Shown: positions 33,345 through 44,828 of the stretch, in pieces
Numbering within the stretch: the stretch's first letter is position 1
How the letters are laid out: the number at the start of each line of letters is the position of its first letter
Source: Lycorma delicatula
Taxonomy: Eukaryota; Arthropoda; Insecta; Hemiptera; Fulgoridae
Assembly: GCF_047948215.1 (NCBI RefSeq)
Contig: NC_134461.1
Location: forward strand, 90,602,245 to 90,666,244
Direction of reading: 5' to 3'
Length of the DNA stretch: 64,000 nt
Program-made: the position numbers and the translations under genes
Notes under the pieces: generated by a model
What the model saw: the letters and a program-made list of their open reading frames with translations, nothing else
Database searches by the model: none
Told to the model about the DNA's origin: nothing

Positions 33345-34661
33345 GATCATACATAGGAAACGAATTTTTTTTACATAACTTTATTAGAGAATTTAAAGAA
33401 AGAAAGCAGTCAACAATATAGGTTGTTGTAAGAAATTATAACGTAGAATGTAAATCTAATTATAAAGTTAACTTTGTTTATACCGTATAAAAATAAGAAA
33501 TTTAGGTGTACTGGTTGTCATAAGTATCAGAACATCTTTTGAACAGGCAATAATGAGTGCACCTCGATGCAAAGATATACAAGTGAACTTCCAAACGTTA
33601 TTTCCAACTTCCAACTTCCAAACATATTTCTTTACGTAACCACACTAAATACCCAAAATGATCGTAACTCGTAAATTAAATATTTATCATAACATATTTA
33701 GCGTGAGAATCTAAGACTTATGGGCCTTTTGTTTTTGACAGATTTTTTCAGATTTTAATGCCTCATTTCGTTGAAATCATAATCGTTATTTTTTTTTATG
33801 ATAGATATTGTAAGTGCCCTTATTTAAATCCTGGGAATATAGATTATGGCTACCTGAATTTTTTTAAAATTAAACTTACACTTTGCGTCATCCTAAGATA
33901 AAATGGATATAAGATTATAAAAAAAAATAAAAAAAACAAATTTTTTTATGGTTGAAATTCAAATTTTCAAAATAATATATCCATCGTAATATTCCGAGGA
34001 TAAAAACAAATTATTTGAGGTTTGTTTTATTAAATATCGGTTCATTTGTTGGTTATAGAAAATAACCGGTACAGAAAAACATAAAAACATATTTTTTTTT
34101 TTTTTTTAGCTGGGTATAATCAACTTAAAAGAGTAACGTAAAAGGGTAAAAGGGGTACAACATCAACTTTTTGTTGATATAAAGAAAATCCTTTGAAAGT
34201 TTTATAAACTTTTATATCAAGAAGCCACATTATTCAACTCCTTAATGAAAAATAAAATTTAGAAACTTTTCCCGTGCTGTTAATAGCTCGTTTAACAAAA
34301 AATTAAAATCAAATTCAAGTTGATATGTGAAACAATACAAGATTTTGTACTGGAATACCAGGCACAACAACACGAAAAGTTTTAGGTATTACAAGAAATG
34401 CAGTACGCAAAAAAAAAAAACCGCTTATGGTATAAAATTCGCTTATCTACGATGTCAAAACTTCAAAATTTTTTATTAAAACATTCTGTAAGTTTGTGAA
34501 ACAAAATTTTCGGATAATATAAGTTTAAGTTGCATTATCCCGTTATTAAAGTACAGGTAAAAGATAAATCATGCACCTGCACGTACTCTATGTTACTTAC
34601 GATTGTTTTGTGCAAATTGATGGAGAAAATTCTGAACTACAGATTGACATGATGATATCTT
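33345..34661. other. AT-rich DNA, no gene seen
   Basis: No coding relic. A loose hairpin TTGATATAAA..TTTTATATCAA lies at about 34174-34220. Confidence 0.45.
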
Positions 34662-35335
34662 CAGAACTCAAAAATATTATTGCGCAATTCTACGCAAGAT
34701 GACGACTTTTCGCTATTTTATTTTGTTTGAAAAGATATTAAGTCAATCTAATTTAAAATTTTACAAAAAATGAAATAATTAAAAAAGGTATAATTTTTAT
34801 TTAATATATTTAAAACAGGATTAAATTATTATAACCATAATTTAAAAAAAAAATGTATTTTTTATTTAAAATAAACATGATGTTTAAAATTATTTATTCA
34901 AATATTTATGCTAAAAATTTTATTTAGTAGATTAACAATCTTGTGCTACTTACTATCTATTGGTAAATACTTAAAACATTTATAAAAAGAAACACCAACG
35001 TTCAAACTTGTAGCATTATAACGAATCACGTTTTTAACTTGCCCCGGTCAAATTTTTTCGACATTAAATTGAGCGTAACTCACGAACGATTCAATCAATC
35101 TTCATCAAATTTTCCCAACCATAACTTCAAATAAACTACTACAGCATATCTAAATTTCAAGGTGATTTATCCAGTAATTTTTTCCATCTACAAAATTTTA
35201 TATATAGGCTTATAGATATAAGGAAACCCCAATTTAGCGAATGGTATTTTCGTACTCCTCAAAACTCCATTATCTTCTCCCATTCCCATCATGCGACCGA
35301 AATAAAAACGTACTTTTCTTCAAAAAGTTGATAAA
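34662..35335 (+). repeat. Repeat family H, copy 3
   Basis: Matches copy 1 from the GACTTTTC block near 34700 to CCCATCATGCGACCGAA and then continues to GTACTTTTCTTCAAAAAG, the end also seen in copy 2. This copy therefore defines both ends of the family, about 670 bp. Confidence 0.65.
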
Positions 35336-35499
35336 AAAAGTTTGCAGATTCTAATGATCCAGTTCTTCCACCGATCAGATAATCGGCTTTTGTGGTGTTC
35401 CAATATCTAATCATTGTGTTCTTCGATTTAGACTAGATTTATAAAACAGCATGCAAAAAAACTACATTAAATATCTTGAAATAGTAGAATGTTGACGGC

Positions 35500-35850
35500 T
35501 ATGTGTTGAGCTTATGCAGGATTCTTCGATTAACGAAATTTTCGTTTCGAGTCGGGAACAAACTCAAACTATATTTGTACTAGAAAAAGGCGTTTCACAA
35601 GGCAGTTTCTTTAATGTAACATTATTTGCTACAATAATAAAAAGAATTTTTAATCGCATGAAACATCAAGTCATGTGTTTACTTTTTATTGATTTTGTTA
35701 ATTCAATGCCATCTTTTTTAACTGTTGAACGTTTAATTCAAAATTTAATTAATTCAGTTAAAAATTCAGCCATAAATATTGGGTTATAATTTTCGATTCA
35801 TAAAAAATATATAGTTTTCTCGTAGAACAAAGTTATAATATAATCCGCCT
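35500..35850 (+). pseudogene. Jockey-like LINE RT fragment
   Basis: A 91-codon open frame from 35514 to 35789 translates to EKGVSQGSFFNVTLFATII followed by NRMKHQVMCLLFIDFVNSM and further on NLINSVKNSAINIG. The order GVPQGS, LFxxxINDI, CxLFADDFVI, NxLxxWSxxxGF is the palm region of Jockey-clade reverse transcriptases. The catalytic FADD is changed to FIDF, so both catalytic aspartates of the YADD-type motif are not preserved as such. Upstream and downstream coding sequence is missing or decayed. The clade is assigned by motif spacing and is moderately secure. Confidence 0.65.
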
Positions 35851-35918
35851 ATAATATTATTGAATCAAATCGTATTACGTCAAACATTTTTTGCTTACAC
35901 TAAATTCATTGTTATATA

Positions 35919-36881
35919 AGGAGTGTTTCTAAAATGGTGGGCTGGCTATACTTTTTTGGATTCTACTTGTAAAACTAAACAAAAAATATTGTTAGGAAAA
36001 ATGTCAATTTCTCCTTCTTTCAATTTCACTGTCCGCCATTTTTTATTTTTATTTAAAAATTTATATCTCAAGTTCGGAGAGACGAATTACATTAATATTT
36101 GTTAAACGTCTTGGTAATAAATTAAAAAAAATAGTAAAAAATCAGGACTTAAATACCTTTGTAATTACAAAATGGCGGCCATGTTTATTTTTCAACCCGT
36201 TATATCTCCATAAATATTAGTTTTATAAAAATTTATGTTATTTTATAAAATATTAATCCTTTTATTTTGAACAAAATGACATTTTATTATTTTAAATCGG
36301 TTAACAAATAGTTGAGTTATGGTAGAAAATTAATGTTGTAATTTTGTGTCATAATTATTAGGTCTATTATTGTGATTTATTACTAAATTTGATCTAATTT
36401 ACAATACTAAAATTTACAGTAAATAATAACAATCAATATTTAATCGAATTGAATGTAAAGTGGAGAACATAAAAACAGATACAAAATTACAACATCAATT
36501 TTCTGCCGTAATTCGACTATTTGTTAATCGATTTAAAAAAATAAAATTTCATTTTGTTCAAAATAAAAGGCTTAATATTTTATCAAATAATTTTTGGTAA
36601 AATTAATATTTATGGAGATGTAACGGATTGAAAAATTAACATAGTCGCCATTTTGTAATTTGCGTACAAAAGTCGTGATTTTTTGTTAATTTTAAAACTT
36701 TATTACCAAGAGGTTTACCAAATATTAATGTGATCAGTCTATCCGAATTTGAGATATAAATTTCTATATAAAAATGACAGGGGGGGAGAACGAAGGAGAA
36801 ATTGATATTTTTCTTAAGATATTTTTTGTTTAGTTTTACAAGTAGAAACCGAAAAACTATAGCCATCTTAGAAACATTCTG
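35919..36881. mobile_element. 963-bp MITE with ~430-bp inverted arms
   Basis: Left end AGGAGTGTTTCTAAAATGG; right end, read inversely, CAGAATGTTTCTAAGATGG. TA lies on both sides (35917-35918; 36882-36883). The arms, about 35919-36352 and 36479-36881, stay inverse complements through ACAAAATGGC, CATAAATATTAG and CATTTTATT blocks, with about 125 bp between. TA duplication and the CAGNNTGTTTC-type end suggest Tc1/mariner-type mobilisation. No transposase frame is present. Confidence 0.8.
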
Positions 36882-36883
36882 TA

Positions 36884-37790
36884 TTTAATATCGATTTTCA
36901 TGAAAATTTTAACAAAACTTAGAAAATTTATTGAACTTGTTTAACTTGAATTGTAACTTACGTATTGTAAACTACTATGCTCGTCAATTGAACATTAAGT
37001 GAATGTTTTAGACAGATAGCTGTAAATTTAATTTAACTTAAAATAACAATGAAAATAGTATACAGATAAAGAGCATTAATATTGATAATTCTCATTAAAT
37101 TACTGAACAGGAATTGAGTATTTGTTTTTGAGGTAGAACTCTAATGTAAACGGTGTTTTAAGATCGGGTGGTAAAGTGGGTGGTTGTAGAGATCTGTTCT
37201 CTGAAGGGCTGTTAATTATTTAGACGCAATTTGAGCACCACATAGCAGACTACTGTCTTGGCAAATGGGGATTAGAAAGGACTTCAACCCCTCTCTACAC
37301 ATGTAGAGACTTCCCTCCATTCATTCACTTCCTTCTCAAGTCCCTACTCTTCGTAACTTTTCTTCCTTATTCTTTATGTAAGTTGCTACATCATAATATT
37401 TCAAGAAATAACCTAAACCATTTCTCATCTAAAAATCTATAAATAATAAGGTTATTTATTTTTAAATATTTTAATTTATTTTATAAAATGTAAAAAAAAA
37501 AGTTCATAAAATGTTTTAAAGTAATAAAAAATGAACTAAAAACATTTTTAATTAACAATAAAAGAAAATTTTAAAATCTTTCTACTTGCACAGACCTGCG
37601 CAAGAGTTTTTTATTTTTTAAATGTAAATTCCTTTGGTGGTCTCACAGTATGTATTTCTTCCAAATAAATAAAATGGAAGGTTTAAAAAAAATTACATAT
37701 TTATGTATATATAGTTAAGAAGAGATATTTTTCATTTGTTTTTCAACATAATAGCTTAGTATTGGTTTGCTATTAGGGTCATAATATATA
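36884..37790. other. AT-rich DNA, no gene seen
   Basis: A moderately GC-richer patch at 37130-37380 has no recognised frame. Confidence 0.45.
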
Positions 37791-37862
37791 TCCTGATTTA
37801 TAGGATATATATCCTATTACTCAAATACTCAGGATATATATATATATATACCCTATTACTCA

Positions 37863-37918
<56 letters not shown>

Positions 37919-37925
37919 TATTACT
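37791..37925. repeat. (TA)n arrays split by CCTATTACTCAGGA units
   Basis: Blocks of TA repeats (the longest at about 37865-37916) alternate with CCTATTACTC at 37813, 37852 and 37917. Each is followed or preceded by AGGATATATA, so TAGGATATA/TATATCCTA can pair across the array. Confidence 0.85.
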
Positions 37926-38400
37926 CTGAAAACTTAAAAAATAATTATGATTCGTAAACTGGATTTTACAAAAACTTTCTCATGTCAGTTAAGCAGCACC
38001 TGTATGTTATTTATCTTTATTGTATTTGGCTGTAGATCTCTAGTCTTTTACTTTCTCGAAAATGGATGTTTTTCACACTGACAGGGTTTTTATTGAAACT
38101 AAACCTCAAAAACAAAATAGATTTAATAATATCGCACTTTAACGTAAAAAATAAAACTTCTATAACTTCTTATTTAAATTGGATATAAATCTTATCATAA
38201 CTTTTAAGTCTGTGATAAAATTAAAAGATAATTGTTGTTGCAATTATTTATTTTTAATTAGAGGTTGACAAAAACGATTTGTGGAAGCGGGGCAACTGTT
38301 AGGCACTAGCCTTCCCACGCAAGAGGTTGACTGTTTGAGATCCGGCCTATAATAATGTTATATAATATTTTAACGCTAACAGTTTCTCAAAACTGCATCC
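37926..38400. other. AT-rich DNA, no gene seen
   Basis: Nothing supported apart from a tRNA-like fragment at its right end. Confidence 0.4.
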
Positions 38401-38485
38401 CGGGCAACATGCCTGACCGGGATTCAAACCCGGGACCTCCAGATGAAAGGCCGAGATGCTACAATTCGCGTCACGGAGGCCGACG
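38401..38485 (-). mobile_element. tRNA-like SINE C head
   Basis: On minus: CGGCCTCCGTGACGCGAATT, GTAGCATCTCGGCC, GTCCCGGGTTTGAATCCCGG with B box GGTTTGAATCC. It is the same head as the SINE at 29405-29559. The 3' body is replaced by unrelated sequence beyond GGCATGTTGCCCGG. Confidence 0.65.
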
Positions 38486-39107
38486 CAACAATCTGTTGTT
38501 AAGCTCAACTTAATTACACATGCTAGTCTAACGAGCTATAGTTGTAAAAACTACAGCTAAATATGTATTATACGGGATGTAACAGGATGTACAAAGTAAA
38601 TAAGGGATGTAGCTGTCTACGGGCACCTAATCAATAAAGCTTCTCTGAATGTGTGGCTACTTTCTGAGTATCATACAAATAATGAAAAGTCACTCCCAAA
38701 ATTTATTTTTAAGAGCAATAAGCATTCAATATCAGGCTTACTTAATGAAGTTAGTGACTTTATATTAATCTTATTGAAAAAAGCGTTTATTCAATCATTT
38801 TTTAATACTTAAAATAATAAATTTTCAAGCTAGTTTATTATTTTGAAATATTCATTTTGTAATTTTCGCTAAATATTACATTAAAAAAACTCCTTAAAAT
38901 ATTAATGGATTTATAAAATATTTAGCTTCAGAAAAGAAATTTTTCATTAATATCTACCTATTTTTTAAAGTGTTTTATATTCTCGAATTTATTTTCGAAA
39001 TACTGATTGGTAGAATTTAATTTCTTTACAATGCTAAAATTTTACGCCTACAAGAATTGAAAAAAAAAAAAACTGACAACACAGTTGTACGACTATCCCG
39101 TCACGCG
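38486..39107. other. AT-rich DNA, no gene seen
   Basis: No coding relic recognised. Confidence 0.45.
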
Positions 39108-40191
39108 GCCTGTTATGAAGCACGGCTTACACACATATAGGTATACACACACAATTTAAAATATTTATCATTTTATTTAAATATTATATTTTTCTTTATT
39201 TAATTCAATGATTCTAACTTAAAGCGCGTGCAACCCAACGGGTTGGTCTAATGGTGAACTCGTCATCGAAAATCAGCTGATTTCGAAGTCGAGAGCTCTA
39301 AGGTTTAAATCCTAGTAAAGGCAAGTTACTTTTAAACGGATTTGAATATTTGATTGTGGATACCGGCGTTCTTTGTTGGTTGGGTTTCAATTAACCACAC
39401 ATCTCAGGAACGGTCGACCTGATAGTGTACAAGATTACATACACTTCATTTACATTCATCCATATCCTCATTCATCCTCTGAAGTAATACCTTACGGTGG
39501 TTCCGGAGGCTAAAGAGAAAAAGAGATAACTAAAGCGCGCGCGCGTGGCGGAACTAACGGCCACTTTAAATAATTTTTACACTTTAAATATCATTCATTT
39601 ATTTAATTCTACCGCTCAGCTGTGACATCACAACATTGGACGATTAAAGCAGCTGTACGTCAGTGCTACACTAGCGCTCCTTGTGGTGAGAGGGGGTACT
39701 ATTGACGCAGTATAGCACGTAGCTACTAGATTATTTAGACAATTTTTTGGGGTGGAGGTGCGATTTTGCAAAAACATTTTTTTTGAAATATTATTTTTTA
39801 ATTGTTAAGAAATGTGCCTAAGAAAAATAAAACCCTTAATTAGACGAAATTTCCAGACTGAGGGTGACCTTGTTTTAGAGTCTCACCCCAGCCTACCCCT
39901 TCGACCTTTTAAGATGAAAATTTAAATGTACCAAAAATATGTAAAAGTAATCTGACCAAGTTTGGTCAAAAACGATCCAGTAGTTCTGGTGACGCTCTCA
40001 GTAGTGTCTGGAGGCGACACCAAACATACACACGTATATACGAACATCCCAACAATTTCCATCCGGTTTTTGGGTTCCTTAGGTGTCAGAATGTAAAGAA
40101 CCGGTGAAAACCACATATGCCCAAATTGAACTGATTACAATACTTTCCCTTCTAAAGGTATAACTCTGCTATAGCGCTAAGCAGGAAAGTA
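39108..40191 (-). repeat. Repeat family D, copy 2 (split by SINE B)
   Basis: Inverse of the 20859-21705 copy. The terminal hairpin is at the right: TACTTTCC at 40141 pairs with GGAAAGTA near 40184-40191. The body shares, read inversely, TGGTTTTCACCGG, AAACTTGGTCAG and TGTGATGTCACAGCTGAGCG. A SINE B sits at 39230-39526. Without it the family is about 790 bp here. No shared open frame. Confidence 0.7.
39230..39526 (+). mobile_element. SINE B copy 4
   Basis: A box TGGTCTAATGG at about 39244, B-box-like GGTTTAAATCC near 39303, then CCTCTGAAGTAATACC and CCGGAGGCTAAAGAG. Flanks TAACTTAAAGCGCG (left, near 39215) and TAACTAAAGCGCG (right, near 39527) are an imperfect target duplication. Lies inside family D. 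Confidence 0.8.
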
Positions 40192-40758
40192 ATAAGTAAT
40201 AACAAATAAAACTAAATATATTTATCTACAAGAACTTTTTTTGTTAGAGAATACATACAGTCAGATATATTCAATCTCTATGTTAAGTAACCAAGAAAGG
40301 TTTCCGACAAATGGAAATGTTTTTTATTACTATTTACCAATGTAAGATATTATAATTTCCTATGATTCCAAAATTATACAGTATTCTATACGGAGTACTA
40401 TAAAAACAAAATCAATAATAAAAAACAACACAGACTAATTGAACTCCTTAAATATTTCCCCAACTAATTTACCTAACGATGACGCGAATCGGAAGCAAAT
40501 TTTTCAGTAAAATTTTCATTGTGTAACTAACTACATTAGATAAAAAGAAAGGTCTAGTTTTCTTTTGATATATCTTCTTGGGTTTCAATTAACCCAAAAA
40601 GATATAAAATATGATATATAGATATGATATAGATAGAAAATATGTCTTCCTTTTTATTTTTATTTAAGGTAAAACTAAATAAAAAGAAAACTATCAGCCG
40701 TTTTTTTCTGCATTTAATGCGGAAAAAATATGCATAATTTCTTTCCATATCCTAAACC
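40192..40758. other. AT-rich DNA, no gene seen
   Basis: Chance frames only. Confidence 0.45.
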
Positions 40759-40770
40759 ATTTTCATTTTT

Positions 40771-41990
40771 GTTTGTCTTCAGTCATTTGACTGGTTTGAT
40801 GCAGCTCTCCAAGATTTCCTATCTAGTCTAGTCGTTTCATTTCGGTATACCCCCTACATTCTACATTCCTAACAATTTTTTTTACATATTCCATACGCTG
40901 CATGCCTGCACAATTTTTTCCTTCTACCTGTCCCTCCAATATTAAAGCGACTATTCCAAGATGACTTAATATGTGGCCTATAAGTAGTCTATCTCTTTTT
41001 TTAAGTATATTTTTCCAAATGCTTCTCTCTTCATCAATTTGCCGCAACAGCTCTTCATTTGTCACTTTATCTATCCATCTGATTTTTAAAATTCTCCTAT
41101 AGCACCACATTTCAAAAGCTTCTAATCTTTTCTTGTCAGGTACTCCGATCATCCAAATTTCACTTCCATATAAAACTAAGCTCCAAACATATACTTTCAA
41201 AAATCTTTTCTTGGCGTTTAAATTAGTTTTTGATGTAAACAAATTATATTTCTGACTGAAGGCTCGTTTCGCCTGTGCTATTCGGCATTTTATATCACTC
41301 CTGCTTCGTCCATCTTTAGTAATTCTACTTCCCAAATAACAAAATTCTTCTACCTCCATAATCTTTTCTCTTCTTATTTTTACATTCAGTGGTCCATCTT
41401 CGTTATTTCTACTACATTTCATTACTTTAATTTTGTTCTTGTTTATTTTCATGAGGTAATTCTTGCGTAGGACTTCATCCATGCCGTTCATTGTTCCTAC
41501 TAGATCCTTTTTACTCTCAGCTAGAATTACTATATCATCAGCAAATCGTAGCATCTTTATCTTTTCACCTTGTACTGTTACTCCGTATCTCAATTGTTCT
41601 TTAACATCATTAACTGCTAGTTCTATGTAAAGATTAAAAAGTAACGGGGTTAGAGAACATCCTTGTCGGACTCCTTTTCTTATTACGGCTTCTTTCTTAT
41701 GTTCTTCAATTATTACTGTTGCTGTTTGGTTTCTGTAAGTGTTAGCAATCGTTCTTCTATCTCTGTATTTGAACCGTAATTTTATTAAAATGCTGATCAT
41801 TTTATTCTAGTCTTCGTTATCGAATGCCTTTTCTAGGTCTATAAATGACAAGTATGTTGGTTTGTTTTTCTTTAATCTTCCTTCTACTATTAATCTGAGC
41901 CCTAAAATTGCTTCCCTTGTTCCTACTTTTCCTGAAACCAAATTTAATTTGATTTCCATTTAACTGTTTAAATATTTTCCATTTAAAAGA
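40771..41990 (-). pseudogene. RTE-like LINE reverse transcriptase, 5'-truncated
   Basis: A 325-codon frame on minus (41800 to 40823) holds GVRQGCSLTPLLFNLYIE (residues 43-60), the catalytic MLRFADDIVIL (84-94, FADD intact), FCYLGSRITKDG, the thumb-like YGSEIWM, and near the end RWIDKVTNEELL and GHIL. Upstream, minus 41950-41810 continues the domain: FGFRK, one frameshift, GTREAILGLRLIVEGRLKK, IDLEKAFDN, then a TAG stop just before the start of the open frame. So the fragment runs from the FGFRKG block of the RT and is broken by one shift and one stop. No endonuclease part remains. The 3' end (TCAAACCAGTCAAATGACTG on minus) lies at about 40775-40805. ATTTTCATTT at 40759-40768 and 41991-42000 may be a target duplication. 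Confidence 0.88.
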
Positions 41991-42000
41991 TTTTCATTTA

Positions 42001-43011
42001 AATGCTAAAATATCTTCCACTGAAATGCTTAACTTAATTTTTAAGAAAATAGGTTATGTTACGTAATTCAGAAGGCAAACTGTGACTGTAGATAGAACAA
42101 TATATATAAAAACAATGAATTTTTGTCAATTAAAGGCCTAAATTTTTTAAAAAAGTTTTTTTAAGGATAAATTACGGAAGGAAAATTTTAAAACCTGTTA
42201 CATAAGAAGTTTTTTTTAGAGATTACGAGTTGGAGTCAGTGTAATTTAAAATATAATTATTACTCATACTCCCGTCCATCAATTCATAGATTTAATTTTG
42301 GTTAAGGGAGAGGAGGTGATAATATTACTTCTAACAAAAGAATTGGAATGACGTCACGGGTCAAGATAGGTCAAAAGAAAGAGTAGGTAATCATGATAAA
42401 ATGAGAAAGAAGAGAAGGGATGTAATATAACACCACACCAGAAACCTAATTTTACTGCTACTGCATTTGTTAGCGGTAGGGAGATGGTTTGATCTGAATT
42501 GCAAAAATAGAAGGGATGAATAAAATGGTATGGGGTGAAGATGACAATACTTGGTTATTAAGGTAGTATCCATTTTAAAGAGAAAAAGGAGCGTCGGTTT
42601 GCTTTCCGTTTTATTTTTATTTTTTTATTTATTCATACGTATTATACAATAAAAATACGGTAAATTCTATCATATTGCAGATGTAACTGAACTCAATCAT
42701 ATTACATTATTCTAATATTAATTCTGAACTAATTTGTTGATTTAATATAAAATAGTATTAGTTATACAAAGTTATTATTACAAATATTTGTAATTTGTTC
42801 AATCCACTTTTGACGGTCATAGAAATTTAGAGCATAAATGATTAGAGTACTAGTTAAGTAATTAATAATGAGACTAAACGACGGAGACTATAAAGCTTGT
42901 TTAGAAGAAGAGATGGGTACTTTTAAGGGAGGAATCAGATTAAGAGAAAAAGAGAGAATGAGAGAGAGAGAGAATGAGCAGATCTGGGTGACAGACTGTT
43001 GACATTATTTC
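42001..43011. other. AT-rich DNA; purine-rich patch
   Basis: A GA-rich stretch on plus at 42940-42990 (AGAGAGAGAGAGAATGAG). No gene. Confidence 0.45.
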
Positions 43012-43318
43012 ATGCAGTTGAAGACGAGAGGAGTTGTATTCCACAGCAGTCTTGTCATCTCCCACATTTGTACTCTTCAAATAGAACCATCCCCTCCAAC
43101 TAGTCATGTTGATGGACAAATTGAAGCAGGGGATAAAGATCCCGAGGGATATTGCATTTCTCGCAGACCGTTTTCAGTTCAAATGTCTTCACCTAATGTG
43201 TCATGTGACTCATATAATTTCTTTCAACGGCAAACTCAAAAGATTTATGTCACTTCGTTTCAACAGTTTCTATTCTACTGGAAAAACAGTTCTATTTACA
43301 ATTGACTTCATTTTTTAA
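43012..43318 (+). pseudogene. Possible hAT transposase fragment
   Basis: Two overlapping frames exist. The one from 43106 reads KQGIKIPRDIAFLADRFQF then HIISFNGKLKRFMSL. DIAFLADxF followed by NxxLQGKxK at this spacing resembles the mid region of hAT (ZBED/GTF2IRD2-like) transposases. The match rests on about 10 residues and the LQGK block is changed to FNGK. It may instead be a chance frame. If it is real, it is a separate event from the 15-kb hAT because nothing else of that element is near. Confidence 0.3.
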
Positions 43319-43337
43319 AGTATTTTATCTTTAATTT

Positions 43338-43339
43338 TG

Positions 43340-43373
<34 letters not shown>

Positions 43374-43378
43374 TATAT
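43338..43378. repeat. (TA)n microsatellite
   Basis: About 20 TA units with one CA change. Confidence 0.92.
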
Positions 43379-43415
43379 AAGAGAAAAACATCGGATCTCC
43401 TGACTAAGATTTATA

Positions 43416-43790
43416 CAGTGTCCCATAAGTTTCCATATATAACAAAATAAACATTTTTTTATTTTTTATGAAAACTCATTTTTATTTATATAAAATGCTC
43501 TACATAACTACCATTGCTTTGAAAACACATTTCAATCCATATTTTATTCTGCTGAAGAACACGTAACCCCATAAGTTTGCATATATAGGAAAAATAGAAA
43601 TCTTTTTATATAGGTCATGGCGTGTCAGCAAAAGCAACTGTGCTAAGCACAGCTGGAATTATGCTTGTAATTTCGTTGGCGATACGTTCCTTGAGATGAT
43701 TTATGTTTTGTATCTTTTCCTAATACACCCATGGCTTTCATAAAAAAAAAAAAATATTTTTTCTCTGTATGGAAACTTTATGGGACACTG
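43416..43790 (-). mobile_element. Deleted mariner with transposase C-terminus
   Basis: Inverted ends: CAGTGTCCCATAAGTTTCC at 43416 and, read inversely from 43790, CAGTGTCCCATAAAGTTTCC. TA lies at the left; the right flank is CA, so the duplication has mutated or the ends are slightly off. On minus, 43713-43615 reads IQNINHLKERIANEITSII then a stop after FADTP; 43563-43490 reads QQNKIWIEMCFQSNGSYVEH. Both are the adjacent C-terminal parts of a mariner-like (DDE_3) transposase. Between them an extra copy of the terminal-repeat phrase CCCATAAGTTTGCATATATA (43569) interrupts the coding relic. The catalytic domain is deleted. Confidence 0.8.
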
Positions 43791-44479
43791 CAGATTTGTG
43801 TCACCGAACGATCTGTTACTCTCTTATGGAGTGAAATGAAACTTTTGTGCTATGAGCTTTGGAAAATTATTCAGTTTATTATATATCTAATTCACCAGTA
43901 AATAGATGAAAATACAGAAAAAAATTTGTTAATTCGGATGAACTGTACAAACAGAAATTTTAATAATCTACGATCTGGGTAATTAGGCTATGAATAAAAC
44001 TTCTTTATGTTTTTGTATGTTTACATTACCATCCGAAAATTAGTTGTAAAAAAGCTGGCAATAAAGTTGTTATACTTTTCTGCCATTGGTTATTTTATTC
44101 TTATACAGTGGAAAAATTATTATGCATGACAAACGTGGCCAAAAATTTATTTTTGGCTGAGGCGTAATTTATGATGAAGTTTTATTGTAAAATTTTTATT
44201 ATATGTTTAAACAAAGAAAACAAATTTTTTTAATTAAAAACAAATCTGAAATTTTTAATGTTTTTCTGCTCCCCACCTCAAAAATAATCTTCCAAGAATT
44301 CTTTTTGATTTTTCAACGTTTACTATGTTAAATGGAAGAAAATAAAAATAACGTTCCATTAAAAAATGTACAACCAATAAAAATTTAACTTAGATTTTTT
44401 TTGGGGGGTAGGGGTTGAATTATCATGAAATTTTATATAATATTATTGCTAAAAGTTTAAAAATTCGTTTTGAAAATTA
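43791..44479. other. AT-rich DNA, no gene seen
   Basis: Nothing recognised. Confidence 0.45.
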
Positions 44480-44828
44480 AAAAAATCGATTCTTTAAACT
44501 CTGATCAGCTCTTCCACCCACAATAATATTACCGTAAAATATTTTTTTAGGTTGCTTGTTCTATTGCTATACCTAGGACACTAAAAAAAAAATTCGGTTA
44601 AAACCTTGCAATTCTTCAAAATCGGTTTATCCAGCCAAAAGTTATTAAGTTTCAAACATCCCACATTCATACTTACGTAAACATTTACCCCAAATTTTTT
44701 TTTGTTTTTTGGGGTTCCTACGTCAAAAAATTCAAAAGAATATATAGCCAATTTTTTAACTGATTACTCTACTTTTCTTTTTGTAGCATAGTTGCAAATG
44801 ATCATAGAACTATGATGCCAAGAAAGTA
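44480..44828 (-). repeat. Divergent family D member, double hairpin end
   Basis: The right end TACTTTTCTT (44770) pairs with AAGAAAGTA (44820-44828), and inside it CATAGTT pairs with AACTATG, so two nested stems form. Upstream, AAATCGGTTTATCCAGCC, TTTTTTGGGGTTCCTACG and TGATTACTCTACTTT correspond in order to AAAACGATCCAGTAG, TTTTTGGGTTCCTTAGG and TGATTACAATACTTTCC of the 39-40 kb copy. Identity is low; the left end is not set. Confidence 0.5.
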
